Shown: positions 1 to 8,411, numbered from the stretch's first letter. The stretch is 64,000 nucleotides of DNA from Chloroflexota bacterium (GCA_016887485.1 CP069394.1:1674001-1738000), one strand, 5' to 3'. A program made the numbers and translations. Notes: a model not told the origin generated them from the letters alone.

Positions 1-961
1 GTCTGGTTGAGCCCACAGCACCGAAGATCTTCAATGCATACAGGCTGGCATCCGGTGCAACACCGCTGCCGAAACCAGCATCATATCCAGCAGCAATAGA
101 AGCGACATGAGTACCATGCCCAGCTTCATCCAAAGGATCATCATCCGGAACAGGAACATTCCTACCAGTATAGGCTGTACCCGCAAAATCATACCCGCCA
201 ATCACTTTAGCGGTTGGGAAGGTTCCTTCTTCAATAATATCGGGATCGTTTGCAGCATAATCCGCTGGATCGCCAGAGCCACCAAACATGGCGTGGTTAT
301 AGTCGATACCAGTATCGATCACTGCAATGGTAACGCCTGCACCAGTGTAACCTGAAAAGGCCCACACATCAGTAGCTCCGATTACTTCAGTGCTGGCAGC
401 CAGATTAATTTTATATTCAGGTGCCTGACTAACGGATTTTACGCCAGGAATCGCTCGGATTTCATTGACGATCTTAGCAGGTACCATCAGCATAAAGCCA
501 TTCAGGACTTTAGTGAAGCTGTCACCAATTTGCTGCACATCACCAGACCGACCGGCAGAGATCTCACTCAGAATGGCGGACTGATCGCTCTTTAGTTCAG
601 TGACATAATCCACCTGAGCGTCTGTGCCACTCGCCCGGTCCATGCCATGTTCATTTACATATTCAATCAGAGAAGGTTTATCTAATTGCACCACAACCGT
701 AACAGGCATATCCGCATAATCAATCAGTGCATTTGGGATTGGCCCTTGATTGCGAATCAGGAACTCTTCAATGGTCATGCCATCAGCAAACTCATCTAAT
801 ATTTCCTGGGGAAGCAATTCGGGCTCAGGGCGTACCGGCTCATCGACTTCCGGTACGATCGGACCTGCAGCGTCAATTGGATTAATTGCCGCTGTCACTG
901 GCGTTATTACTACAGAAGCTAATAACACAGTTGTTAAAACAATTCCAAGTATCTTTTTCAT
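1..961 (-). CDS. Secreted subtilisin-like serine protease (S8), partial
   Basis: I translated this by hand because the gene leaves the left edge; 320 residues are visible from an ATG at 961. Residues 1-24 form a signal peptide (charged start, hydrophobic core, VTA end). Residues 85-185 resemble an inhibitor I9-type propeptide. The peptidase domain follows, with the catalytic Asp in VIDTGID (214-220) and the catalytic His in GHGTHVA (281-287). The catalytic Ser and any C-terminal domain lie outside the window. A GAGGAG ribosome site sits 8 bases upstream of the ATG. The protein is expected to be exported and to degrade extracellular protein. Family assignment is firm; substrate is unknown. Confidence 0.93.
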   Translation of the reverse strand, partial: MKKILGIVLTTVLLASVVITPVTAAINPIDAAGPIVPEVDEPVRPEPELLPQEILDEFADGMTIEEFLIRNQGPIPNALIDYADMPVTVVVQLDKPSLIEYVNEHGMDRASGTDAQVDYVTELKSDQSAILSEISAGRSGDVQQIGDSFTKVLNGFMLMVPAKIVNEIRAIPGVKSVSQAPEYKINLAASTEVIGATDVWAFSGYTGAGVTIAVIDTGIDYNHAMFGGSGDPADYAANDPDIIEEGTFPTAKVIGGYDFAGTAYTGRNVPVPDDDPLDEAGHGTHVASIAAGYDAGFGSGVAPDASLYALKIFGAVGSTR

Positions 962-1372
962 AGAATTTTCTCCTCGAAATCCTAATTCAGTTTGACCAAG
1001 TTTTTTACTGTATTTTTATTATTGATCTGTAGGTCACCTCCTCAAAATGCTTAGTAAAAACCCCTTATATAGAGATCGATTATTTATTTTCAATCACTAC
1101 GACCCAAATAATTAATATTAAAATTTATTTTTTTGCACTGAATAAAACTAAATTATTTTATAATAATTTTTCGAATTTAATTATTATATATTATCATGAT
1201 TTTCTGGCTTTTGAAACGCAATTTACTCATGATAAATTAATTATAAGATATTCTGGGTAATACCCGCAACAACTAAACCGGGTTTGTGTGTAATTTTAGA
1301 AAATGGTTGCATGTAATCATTCAAAAAGAGAATAATTCACAAGTGTGGTATTCCTAATTATCAGGGATACTT
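962..1372. other. AT-rich intergenic region between divergent genes
   Basis: About 410 bases, clearly richer in A and T than the flanking genes, between the protease (minus) and the PadR regulator (plus). It must hold the protease promoter, but several AT-rich candidates exist and none stands out. I see no ORF, tRNA or convincing hairpin. Confidence 0.5.
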
Positions 1373-1403
1373 CATAACCTATTCCATGATAGAATAGGTT
1401 ATG
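1373..1403. promoter_or_regulatory. Probable PadR operator: 12-bp perfect inverted repeat over the start codon
   Basis: CATAACCTATTC (1373-1384) and its exact complement GAATAGGTTATG (1392-1403) flank a 7-base centre. The right arm ends on the ATG of the PadR gene, and a -10-like TAGAAT (1390-1395) lies inside the palindrome. PadR proteins are dimers that usually repress their own operon from such palindromes, so this is the likely autoregulatory operator. Binding is inferred. Confidence 0.75.
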
Positions 1404-1967
1404 TCACGATTATCTCCCGACGAAGTAATCCTTGGCCTGCTACTGGCCGCTCCCTCCTATGGCTATGAACTCCTCGACCGCTTTCGAGACTCAGACCATC
1501 TGGGCCGAATCTGGAACATGAGCACCAGCCAAATCTATGCCGTGCTCAAGCGTTTAGAGAGTGAGGGCGCAATCACAGGCCATCCCATTCCCCAGCCGGA
1601 GGCACCGCCCCGCATGGTGTATCACCTCACGTCCAAAGGCGAGGGCCGCCTGATGGCCTGGCTGGCTGAAACAAATCCCCCTGTAAGCATTCATCGCATC
1701 CGGATCGTCTTCCTCTCCAGGCTCTATATTGCCACCCTGCTGGACCTGCCCACGGAAGAAATCATCCAGCGCCAAATCTCCGTTTGTGAACGTCAATTAG
1801 TGAAAATTCAGGCCAATATCGGCTCCTCCAGCTCTTCAGTTGAAATCATGACCTTACAATTCGTGGCCGGACAGTTGGAAGCAGCACTTGATTGGCTGAA
1901 CCACTGCAAAGCGTTTCCCCTAGTCATTCCACCGAAGAAAATCCCAGATGGCGAAAAGGCCACCTGA
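1401..1967 (+). CDS. PadR-family transcriptional regulator
   Basis: A 188-residue protein with a PadR-type winged helix at residues 1-85 (start resembling the family pattern LGLLxxxPxYGYEL) and a helical dimerisation tail, the usual two-part layout. No Shine-Dalgarno site precedes the ATG. A TAGAAT -10-like hexamer ends 5 bases before it, so the mRNA may be leaderless. The start codon lies inside a 12-bp inverted repeat that is probably its operator. It is the first gene of a presumed operon with the import genes downstream (33 bases to the next start) and most likely controls them. The inducer cannot be read from the sequence. Confidence 0.9.
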   Translation: MSRLSPDEVILGLLLAAPSYGYELLDRFRDSDHLGRIWNMSTSQIYAVLKRLESEGAITGHPIPQPEAPPRMVYHLTSKGEGRLMAWLAETNPPVSIHRIRIVFLSRLYIATLLDLPTEEIIQRQISVCERQLVKIQANIGSSSSSVEIMTLQFVAGQLEAALDWLNHCKAFPLVIPPKKIPDGEKAT

Positions 1968-2000
1968 ACAATGCACTACCACTCTAATAAAGGACACATC

Positions 2001-3377
2001 ATGAAGAAGATCACAACAAAATTTGCCCTCCTATTTCTGGTTGTCATGCTGGGCACTGCTGCCTGCGCACCAGCCATAACCCCACCCACCGAGGCCGCGA
2101 CAGAAGCACCTGTTGCCTTAACGGAAGAGGCTACTGAAAGCCCATTCACCATTCAGGCTGATCCAAAACTGACGGAAGCGGTTACCGCTCTCTACCAGGC
2201 TTACACCTCTAACGAATCACCTGTTTTTGTTGAAGCAGATGCTGATTTGCTGGTGACAGCTGCTAGTGAAGGTGATGTCCCTGGCGATATCCCCGCCACT
2301 TTCCTGCCGGATGCAGTTCTCATTCCCCAAACCGATTCCATTGATGCCGCTGATTTTATTGACTTTGCCATCTCAATTGACGGTCAGCAAGCGCTGATTG
2401 ATGCCGGTTTGCTCTCTGCTTCCATTACCATGACCGATCAGGCCGGAAACACCGTTGAGATCACTCAACCCGTCCGGCGGGTTCTCTCCGCTTATGGCCC
2501 CGCCACCGCCATGATCTATATTGTGGATGGGGAAGATCCCCTGGTTGCTGCATCCTATCTCGGCGCTCGCGATCCTGCGGGTGCAGCCGCTATGGAAGCC
2601 ATCGACCCGCGTTTCCAGAATCTCATCGGTGACAGCTATTTCAGCCAAAGTGATTTCAATGTTGAAGAAGCTGCCCGCCTGGACCCTGACCTGATCATAG
2701 CCAGTTCTCGAACCGCCTGGCTGGATACCGCAAGCGAACTGGGTATTCCCTACGTGCTTTATGACGCTGAAACCCCCGAGCGTTTAATCGAAGCCATCCT
2801 GATGACCGGTGAGGTATTCGGCCCCCATTCCACCGCACAGGCGCAAGCCTGGGTGACCTATTACGATTGGCTCACTGGTGAAATCCTGGCGCAGACCGAA
2901 ACAATCGCTGATGAAGATCGTCCAAAAGTCCTCTTCACCGGGACAGACCCCTTACGTGTGGCCAGCGGCGATATGTTCCAGACCAGTCTGATTGAAATCG
3001 CCGGCGGCGTATCCGTCAGCGCAGAGCTGACAGGCTACTGGAACGATGTCAACCTTGAACAGATCGCAGCCTGGAACCCGGACGTGATCATTGTCCCCCC
3101 TTATGGCGGTGCCACCGTTGAAGCTATCACCGAGAATCCCGATTGGCAGATCCTGACCGCCGTCCAGGAAGGCCGCGTTTACCAAATGCCCAAGTTGGTG
3201 ATCCCCTGGGATACCCCCTCCCCCGATTCGGTCTTAGGGATCATCTGGCTTGCCCAGCACCTCTTCCCTGAATTGGAGACACCGGATTGCGCCCAACAAG
3301 CTAATTTCTTCTATAATACATTCTATAATTACGCGATTACACCAGAAGAAATCGACTCGATCTGTGCCATCAACTGA
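2001..3377 (+). CDS. Lipoprotein substrate-binding protein of a FecCD-type ABC importer
   Basis: 458 residues from the ATG at 2001, chosen over an in-frame start at 1971 because AAAGGA precedes it and the signal sequence begins there. A hydrophobic signal ends in GTAAC, a lipobox-like site with the acceptor Cys at about residue 23. A Thr/Glu-rich linker follows. Residues about 40-125 resemble the end of a ModA-type binding protein (FIDFAISIDGQQALIDAGLL). The remainder is a class III (TroA/BtuF/FepB-like) binding domain. It should deliver ligand to the permease encoded next, whose start overlaps its 3' end. The ligand is unknown: iron-siderophore, cobalamin, heme or oxyanion are all possible. 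Confidence 0.87.
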   Translation: MKKITTKFALLFLVVMLGTAACAPAITPPTEAATEAPVALTEEATESPFTIQADPKLTEAVTALYQAYTSNESPVFVEADADLLVTAASEGDVPGDIPATFLPDAVLIPQTDSIDAADFIDFAISIDGQQALIDAGLLSASITMTDQAGNTVEITQPVRRVLSAYGPATAMIYIVDGEDPLVAASYLGARDPAGAAAMEAIDPRFQNLIGDSYFSQSDFNVEEAARLDPDLIIASSRTAWLDTASELGIPYVLYDAETPERLIEAILMTGEVFGPHSTAQAQAWVTYYDWLTGEILAQTETIADEDRPKVLFTGTDPLRVASGDMFQTSLIEIAGGVSVSAELTGYWNDVNLEQIAAWNPDVIIVPPYGGATVEAITENPDWQILTAVQEGRVYQMPKLVIPWDTPSPDSVLGIIWLAQHLFPELETPDCAQQANFFYNTFYNYAITPEEIDSICAIN

Positions 3378-4395
3378 AGCACCAACCCGACCAAATAAGA
3401 CGATCTCGGGCCTGGCACTGGCTGCTCTGCCGGTGATCCTTTTCATCCTGGCCCTGATGCTGGGACGATACCCGATTAGCCCATTGGATGTGGGCCGTTC
3501 CCTGCTTTCACCAATTTTCCCCAAACTCGGGGCAGATATCCCCGAAGTCGCCCGCCGACTGGTCCTGCGGGTACGTCTACCACGTGCCCTGGCGGCCCTG
3601 CTGATCGGTGCGTCCTATGGCAGCACAGGGACCGCCTTCCAGGCGATCTTCAAAAACCCGATGGTAGATTCCAACATCCTTGGCGTCACTTCCGGGGCCG
3701 GCTTTGGAGCTGCCCTGGCGCTCCTGCTGATGCGGAGCAACTGGGAGATCCAGCTTTTCGCCTTCGCCTTTGGTCTGCTGGCCGTGGGGCTGGCGTTCTT
3801 TGGCAGCAGGCTCTATAAGTCCTCCCCGCTGTTGGTGCTAACCCTGATGGGAATCCTGGTTGGATCGCTCTTTGGCTCCCTGACCGCCTTACTAAAATAC
3901 ATGGCCGATCCATTGGATAATCTCCCGGCAATCACTTTCTGGCTGTTGGGAAGCCTTTCATCCATCACCTGGGCAGATTTGCCCATCCTGGCCGTCATCT
4001 CAGTCCTGGGGTTGGCTTTCCTCTGGCTGATCCGTTGGCGGCTCAATGTGCTCTCTCTGGGTGATGCAGAAGCGCGTGCCCTAGGCATCAACCCCACCCG
4101 TGCCAAACTCTGGCTGATTATCACATCAACCCTGATGACTGCTGCGGCTGTTTCGGTCAGCGGCGTAATCGGCTGGGTGGGTCTGGTCATCCCCCATGCC
4201 GGGCGATTACTGGTTGGGCCGGATCATAAACGGCTTGTGCCCGCCTCCATCCTGCTGGGGGCGTCCTTCCTCCTTTTAATTGACAACATCGCCCGCACCC
4301 TGCTGCCCGGTGAAATACCGCTGGGCGTGCTGACTGGTCTGGTCGGCGCACCGGTGCTGGCTTTCTTATTACGCCGCAGTCGGACGGGATGGTGA
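3364..4395 (+). CDS. FecCD/BtuC-family ABC transporter permease
   Basis: Hydrophobic multi-pass protein of the FecCD family, which imports iron complexes, heme or cobalamin as a dimer. The open frame extends to 3250, but the first 38 residues there are a hydrophilic out-of-frame reading of the upstream gene. The GTG at 3364 gives 343 residues, the normal family length, and overlaps the binding-protein gene by 14 bases. Family hallmarks are RVRLPRALAALLIGASYGSTG near the N terminus, the segment around GDAEARALGIN that contacts the ATPase, and GVIGWVGLVIPHAGRLLVG near the C-terminal third. Its stop overlaps the start of the ATPase gene, so the operon is translationally coupled. Confidence 0.9.
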   Translation: MPSTEAPTRPNKTISGLALAALPVILFILALMLGRYPISPLDVGRSLLSPIFPKLGADIPEVARRLVLRVRLPRALAALLIGASYGSTGTAFQAIFKNPMVDSNILGVTSGAGFGAALALLLMRSNWEIQLFAFAFGLLAVGLAFFGSRLYKSSPLLVLTLMGILVGSLFGSLTALLKYMADPLDNLPAITFWLLGSLSSITWADLPILAVISVLGLAFLWLIRWRLNVLSLGDAEARALGINPTRAKLWLIITSTLMTAAAVSVSGVIGWVGLVIPHAGRLLVGPDHKRLVPASILLGASFLLLIDNIARTLLPGEIPLGVLTGLVGAPVLAFLLRRSRTGW

Positions 4396-5735
4396 CGATG
4401 CAGCTGCATGCCAACCACCTCCATTTCGCCTATCTGCCGGAAAAGACCGTGCTGGATGATGTCTCACTCCAAATCGGTCCCAGTGAGACCCTCTACATCC
4501 TTGGCCGCAACGGCAGCGGCAAAACTACCCTGCTCTCCTGCCTGGCTGGCTTGCTGGAACCTGCCTCAGGTGAGGTCCTGCTGGATGGACACAACCTGCA
4601 ATCCTTCACCCCCGCCGAACGCTCACGCATGGTCGGCCTGATCCCCCAGATGCACACCCCCGCCTTTGGCTACACCGTTAACGAAATGGTCATGATGGGC
4701 CGCGCGCCCTATCTCGGCTGGCTGGGCTCCCCCAACCGTGAAGACCAGGCCATCGTGGATGAAGCGCTGGCGCAGTTGGGGCTCTTTGAACTGCGGGATC
4801 GGCCCTATACCGAGATCAGCGGCGGTGAACAGCAATTGGTGCTGATCGCCCGCGGCCTGGCGCAGAAATGCCAGCTGCTCCTCATGGATGAGCCCACTGC
4901 TCACCTCGACCTTTCCAATCAGCATCGCATCCTCGAAATCGTCAGTCAGCTGACCGACCGGGGATTGTCCTTCATCATCAGCTCCCACTCTCCCAATAAC
5001 GCCCTATCCTATGCCGACCGGGTACTTTTGCTCGCTTCCGGCAAGGTCACCGCCTATGGCTCGCCGCAGGAAACCCTCAACGAGCCAATGCTCTCCGCTA
5101 TTTATGGCATCCGCACCGAAGTGCTCGCCAATGGCGACGGCAAGCCGCTGGCCGTGATCACCCAGCGTCCGATCGCGCTGGAACCTGCCGCCCTGCAGGA
5201 CCCCCAAAGCCCCCTGGGGCGGATCTTTGCCCGAAGCCAACAGGAGCCGCAGTTGATCCTCGTGACCGGGTTGAGCGGCGTCGGCAAGACCACCTGGTGC
5301 ACCCAGTTGATCGGCCTGGCTCGTGATGCCGGGCTTTCTGTCAGTGGACTGCTCTCACCCAGCATCTTCAAGGATGGGCGCAAGGTGGGCATTGAAGTGG
5401 TGGACTTGCACTCCAGTGACCATCGTCAACTGGCCCGGCTGCGTGAAGAGGGTTCCGCCAATATGCAGACCCCACGCTGGGCTTTTAACGAAGAAGCAAT
5501 GGACTGGGCCAATCAAACCCTGGCTCAATCCGGTAAAAGTGACCTGCTTGTAATTGACGAGTTGGGACCCCTGGAATTCTTCCAAAATAAAGGCCTGACC
5601 GCGGGGATGGCAAAGCTCGATGCGGGGGACTACAAGGTTGCCGCAGTTGTGATCCGCTCCGCCCTCCTGCCGCAAGCACTTCAACGCTGGCCCAATGCCA
5701 TTATTGTGAACGGCAGCGCCAAGACCCTAACCTGA
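4389..5735 (+). CDS. ABC transporter ATPase fused to a THEP1-like nucleoside triphosphatase
   Basis: 448 residues, far longer than the roughly 260 of a FecE/BtuD ATPase. Residues 1-245 are a complete ABC domain: Walker A GRNGSGKTT (39-47), signature SGGEQQ (144-149), Walker B LLLMDEPTAHLD (163-174) and H-loop His200. After a linker, residues 288-448 form a second P-loop domain with Walker A GLSGVGKTT (294-302) and Walker B LLVIDELGPLE (386-396), the pattern of THEP1/NTPase_1 proteins. No stop or frameshift separates the halves, so the fusion is real in this sequence. The first half powers the importer. The role of the second half is unknown. Confidence 0.9.
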   Translation: MVTMQLHANHLHFAYLPEKTVLDDVSLQIGPSETLYILGRNGSGKTTLLSCLAGLLEPASGEVLLDGHNLQSFTPAERSRMVGLIPQMHTPAFGYTVNEMVMMGRAPYLGWLGSPNREDQAIVDEALAQLGLFELRDRPYTEISGGEQQLVLIARGLAQKCQLLLMDEPTAHLDLSNQHRILEIVSQLTDRGLSFIISSHSPNNALSYADRVLLLASGKVTAYGSPQETLNEPMLSAIYGIRTEVLANGDGKPLAVITQRPIALEPAALQDPQSPLGRIFARSQQEPQLILVTGLSGVGKTTWCTQLIGLARDAGLSVSGLLSPSIFKDGRKVGIEVVDLHSSDHRQLARLREEGSANMQTPRWAFNEEAMDWANQTLAQSGKSDLLVIDELGPLEFFQNKGLTAGMAKLDAGDYKVAAVVIRSALLPQALQRWPNAIIVNGSAKTLT

Positions 5736-5766
5736 CATTCCCCCTTGCCCCTGAGAGTATACTCAT

Positions 5767-5803
5767 ATGGTGATGAGTGCTGACCACTTCGTCACCATTT
5801 TAT
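5767..5803 (+). terminator. Probable intrinsic terminator or attenuator
   Basis: Arms 5767-5777 and 5788-5798 pair over 11 positions including two G-T pairs, followed by TTTTAT. It lies between the ATPase fusion gene and the AhpD-like gene and may reduce read-through. Confidence 0.5.
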
Positions 5804-5832
5804 CTGTGGGTCAATGGAGCGAGACAATCAAC

Positions 5833-6399
5833 ATGACGGAACTCTTCACTCGCAATATCTACACCTTCAAATCCTTACGTGAGGATCTGAAGTTCATGCT
5901 CTCGCATCGCAAACTCGTCAAAAAGACCATGCAGGACCTCGATCACGCCTTTGTGGAAAAGATCATGACCGTGGTCACAGCCGTGAATGGCTGTCGTTAC
6001 TGCGCCTGGTTCCACGCCCGGCAGGCTGTCTCCAGTGGCATCTCCCCGGAAGAGGTCCAGCGGATGATGAAGCTCCAATTCCAGGCCGACGCCAATGAAG
6101 AGGAGCTGATGGCCCTGCTCTATGCCCAACACTACGCGGAAACCCGGTGCAATCCCTCCCCAGAGATGACTGAGAAATTGATTGACGCCTATGGGGCAGA
6201 AAAAGCAGAAGAAATCCAGATCGTGATCCGCATGATCACCTTTGGCAACCTCTCGGGGAACACCTTCGATGCCTTTCTCAGCCGTTTCAAAGGGGTCAAG
6301 GCCGAGGACAGCAGTCCCTTCTTTGAATTTGTGTTTTTCTTCTTCGGCGCGCCCTTCCTGCTCCCCCTTCTGCCAAAGTTACGCTCAGAATTAAATTAA
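5833..6399 (+). CDS. AhpD-like carboxymuconolactone decarboxylase-family protein
   Basis: 188 residues from the ATG at 5833. An earlier in-frame ATG at 5767 lies in a terminator-like hairpin and adds no family sequence. Residues 54-61 carry the redox motif CRYCAWFH (Cys54, Cys57, His61), the Cys-x-x-Cys-x-x-x-His pattern of AhpD/CMD proteins that reduce peroxides or thiols. The C terminus is unusually hydrophobic (FFEFVFFFFGAPFLLPLLP) and may associate with the membrane. It lies 97 bases after the importer ATPase on the same strand. A redox step on the imported ligand is possible but inferred. Confidence 0.82.
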   Translation: MTELFTRNIYTFKSLREDLKFMLSHRKLVKKTMQDLDHAFVEKIMTVVTAVNGCRYCAWFHARQAVSSGISPEEVQRMMKLQFQADANEEELMALLYAQHYAETRCNPSPEMTEKLIDAYGAEKAEEIQIVIRMITFGNLSGNTFDAFLSRFKGVKAEDSSPFFEFVFFFFGAPFLLPLLPKLRSELN

Positions 6400-6665
6400 T
6401 TTGTCATTGCGAGGGAGCCATAGGCGGACGAAGCAATCCCATCTCTTATTCTCTTCGACCCAATGATCATAATCCGCACCAATTTATTCAACTTTACCTA
6501 GTTCGTAGGGTGTGTTCCACCTTTGAAGCCACCACAATTCCTTTATCAAGACTATTCTCATGGCAGGTTGTGTTCCACCCTACTACTAGATTGCTTCGCA
6601 AGCTCGCAATGACAAGACATTTTGATTGTCATTGCGAGGGAGCCGAAGGCGAACGAAGCAATCCC
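6400..6665. repeat. REP-like dispersed hairpin repeats (three units)
   Basis: Three copies of a repeat with core TGTCATTGCGAGGGAGCC and end GACGAAGCAATCCC: forward at 6402-6439, reverse at 6588-6619 and forward at 6626-6665. The last two face each other and can fold into a long hairpin. The same family recurs near 13419-13617, 31783-31852 and 40574-40600. A short motif TGTGTTCCACC is repeated at about 6510 and 6568. No gene is visible here. Confidence 0.8.
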
Positions 6666-6761
6666 CAACTTCTACCAACGTGTTCTTAATCACAAAAAAC
6701 AAACCCTCCACCCGCGGGAACTCGGGCAGAGGGTCTCTCACATACGCGCCTGTTATTTAAA

Positions 6762-7109
6762 TCACATCGCGGCGCGGATCTCGGCCAAATTCGCCTGGGC
6801 TGATGGGATATTCACAATGAATCCCTGCAAGGTCTCACAGGTCTCATACTCACTGCAATGCGCGCAATTGCGCACACCCCTGGCAGTAGCGCATGCCCTC
6901 ACCTCGCAAAATGCACAATACCCACCCAGCCGGCCTTCACTGGTGCACCCATCACAGGTCACCGCCGATTCCGGCATATCGGGCGAATCGTATTCCGTCC
7001 GCCACTTTTCCAATAACGCCGCCTTTGCTGCCTCATCATTGGCCTGGGTCGCGATGTAGGCTTCGCATCCTGCACAATCCAAGCCGCAAAATGCGATCAA
7101 CTTCTCCAT
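6762..7109 (-). CDS. DUF3795-family cysteine-rich protein
   Basis: 115 residues starting MEKLIAFCGLDCAGCEAYIA, the typical opening of DUF3795 proteins. Twelve cysteines are arranged in pairs and near-pairs (CGLDCAGC, CDGC, CAFC, CAHC), suggesting a metal or iron-sulfur site. The biochemical function of the family is not established. An excellent AGGAGGTG site precedes the ATG. The gene diverges from the WYL regulator, and its upstream region carries a palindrome shared with the uvrA promoter, which suggests co-regulation with DNA repair. Confidence 0.85.
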   Translation of the reverse strand: MEKLIAFCGLDCAGCEAYIATQANDEAAKAALLEKWRTEYDSPDMPESAVTCDGCTSEGRLGGYCAFCEVRACATARGVRNCAHCSEYETCETLQGFIVNIPSAQANLAEIRAAM

Positions 7110-7172
7110 ATTCCACCTCCTGGTTTTCTATATATAGCGCCCCCGCTCACTCGGTAACCCTAGCATACTCCG

Positions 7173-7196
7173 CTTATATGTCAGTTCATGTCATAT
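7173..7196 (-). promoter_or_regulatory. Imperfect palindrome shared with the uvrA promoter
   Basis: Read on the minus strand, this site begins ATATGACAT and ends CTGACATATAAG. The uvrA upstream site (13335-13358) has the same layout, and 19 of 24 positions are identical. In both, the TATAA at the end could serve as a -10 element for the minus-strand gene. It lies between DUF3795 (minus) and the WYL regulator (plus) and is the best candidate operator of that regulator. Confidence 0.65.
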
Positions 7197-7203
7197 TCCG
7201 CTG

Positions 7204-7209
7204 TATAAT
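7204..7209 (+). promoter_or_regulatory. -10 box of a probably leaderless WYL regulator transcript
   Basis: A perfect TATAAT followed by exactly six bases and then the ATG at 7216. With normal spacing, transcription would start on the A of the ATG. No Shine-Dalgarno sequence is present, consistent with a leaderless mRNA. Confidence 0.65.
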
Positions 7210-7215
7210 GGATTT

Positions 7216-8172
7216 ATGGCTAATGTCGCAACCCGATTGCTCTCAATGCTTTTCCTCTTTCAGTCCCGGCGCCAGTGGACGGTCTCGGAGCTATCCAAAG
7301 AACTGGATGTCTCGGACCGCACCATCCACCGCTATATCGGGATGCTGGAAGAAATGGGAATCCCGCTCTATTCCGAGCGCGGACCCTATGGCGGTTTCTC
7401 ACTATTACGCAGCTACAAACTCCCCCCGCTGATCTTCACTCCTGAGGAAGCCACAGTGCTCTATATGGGTGCGCGGCTGATCGATGATATCTGGGGCAAG
7501 ACCTTCCAGGATGCCGTCACAGGGGTGACCGCCAAGCTGGATAACGTCCTACCTGATGACATCCGGCAGGAAGCGGGCCGGGCCCAGCGCAGCCTGGTGG
7601 TGGTCACCGGCACCTCCCGCGACTACGCCCCCTATCACGACCTGATGACCACCCTGCGGGACTGCATGGCCAAGAGCCAGCAGGTCAGCCTGAACTACCA
7701 ATCCTTCTCACGGGTGAAAACCGACCGGATCGTAGATCCCTACGCGCTCAGCCTGCGCTGGGGCAACTGGTACCTAGTGGGCTATTGTCACCTGCGCCAG
7801 GAGCTGCGCACTTTCCGGATTGACCGGATCAGCAACCTGGTTCCGCTTGATACGACCTTTGAGCTCCCCCGGGATTTTGACGCCAAAGCCTATCTCGAAT
7901 CCAGTATGCAATTCGAAAACCGCTACAAGGTGGTACTGTGGGCCTCCCCGATCATTTCATCTGAGATGAACGAGCGCGCAGGTGACTGGATTCGCGTCGA
8001 AAATCACCCGGACGGGTCCTCCACCGTGCGTTTTGAAGCCGATAACCTCAATTGGGCCACCGGTTGGGTGCTGAGTTGGGGCCGGACGGTCAGGGTACTG
8101 GAGCCGCCGGAGCTGGTTGAGAGGGTGAAAGAAGATGCTCAGGAAATACTCAAGATTTATCAAGCACAGTGA
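7216..8172 (+). CDS. YafY-type HTH/WYL-domain transcriptional regulator
   Basis: 318 residues. An HTH_11 winged helix occupies residues 5-60 (SELSKELDVSDRTIHRYIGML). A WYL domain follows, with the name-giving triad in NWYLVGY (Trp185-Tyr186-Leu187) and the conserved arginines in RTFRIDRI (198-205). A C-terminal extension domain completes the layout. WYL proteins sense nucleic acid or other ligands; actinobacterial PafBC, with the same domains, activates DNA-damage genes. Here the gene diverges from DUF3795 and is followed by GyrI-like genes and uvrA. It probably binds the palindrome at 7173-7196 and its copy ahead of uvrA. Confidence 0.92.
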   Translation: MANVATRLLSMLFLFQSRRQWTVSELSKELDVSDRTIHRYIGMLEEMGIPLYSERGPYGGFSLLRSYKLPPLIFTPEEATVLYMGARLIDDIWGKTFQDAVTGVTAKLDNVLPDDIRQEAGRAQRSLVVVTGTSRDYAPYHDLMTTLRDCMAKSQQVSLNYQSFSRVKTDRIVDPYALSLRWGNWYLVGYCHLRQELRTFRIDRISNLVPLDTTFELPRDFDAKAYLESSMQFENRYKVVLWASPIISSEMNERAGDWIRVENHPDGSSTVRFEADNLNWATGWVLSWGRTVRVLEPPELVERVKEDAQEILKIYQAQ

Positions 8173-8210
8173 TCGTTAATCCCAATCGCCAATTCAGATT
8201 TGTATATACT

Positions 8211-8411
8211 TTACTCCCTGTGACATGGGAAACAACAATAAAAACAGCCATCCACATGCCCAAAGTGATCTTTTGCCTTTTCTAAAGCTTCCCAACAATC
8301 TTTGCAATAGCCAAGAGGCAATGGGTGATCCGGCATATAGGAACATCCCTCTTGGTGAACCTCATGTTCACTGCCGGATTGCGCATTTGAGTTCACATAA
8401 TACTTTTCCAT
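8211..8411 (-). CDS. Small conserved Cys/His-rich protein
   Basis: 66 residues with a strong ribosome site (AAGGAGGGA, 4 bases before the ATG). The sequence matches a small protein family I recall from many bacteria, with the pattern YYVNxNAQ...HEVHxEGC near the N terminus and a C-terminal cysteine-rich CFYCCFPCH. The paired cysteines and histidines suggest metal binding. No function is known to me. It is convergent with the WYL regulator and may be monocistronic. Confidence 0.75.
   Translation of the reverse strand: MEKYYVNSNAQSGSEHEVHQEGCSYMPDHPLPLGYCKDCWEALEKAKDHFGHVDGCFYCCFPCHRE

Noticed and set aside
107-995. Plus-strand open frames over the protease gene
   Set aside because: The minus strand encodes a clear subtilisin with catalytic motifs; the plus-strand translations are low-complexity shadows.
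3250-3363. 38-residue N-terminal extension of the FecCD permease
   Set aside because: It reads the 3' end of the binding-protein gene out of frame. The GTG at 3364 gives the normal family length.
2001-6399. Firm naming of the import operon as iron, cobalamin or molybdate uptake
   Set aside because: FecCD permeases serve several ligands and no ligand-specific enzyme gene or riboswitch is present.
6622-7059. Plus-strand frame overlapping DUF3795
   Set aside because: It runs through a REP-like repeat and opposite a clearly recognisable DUF3795 gene.
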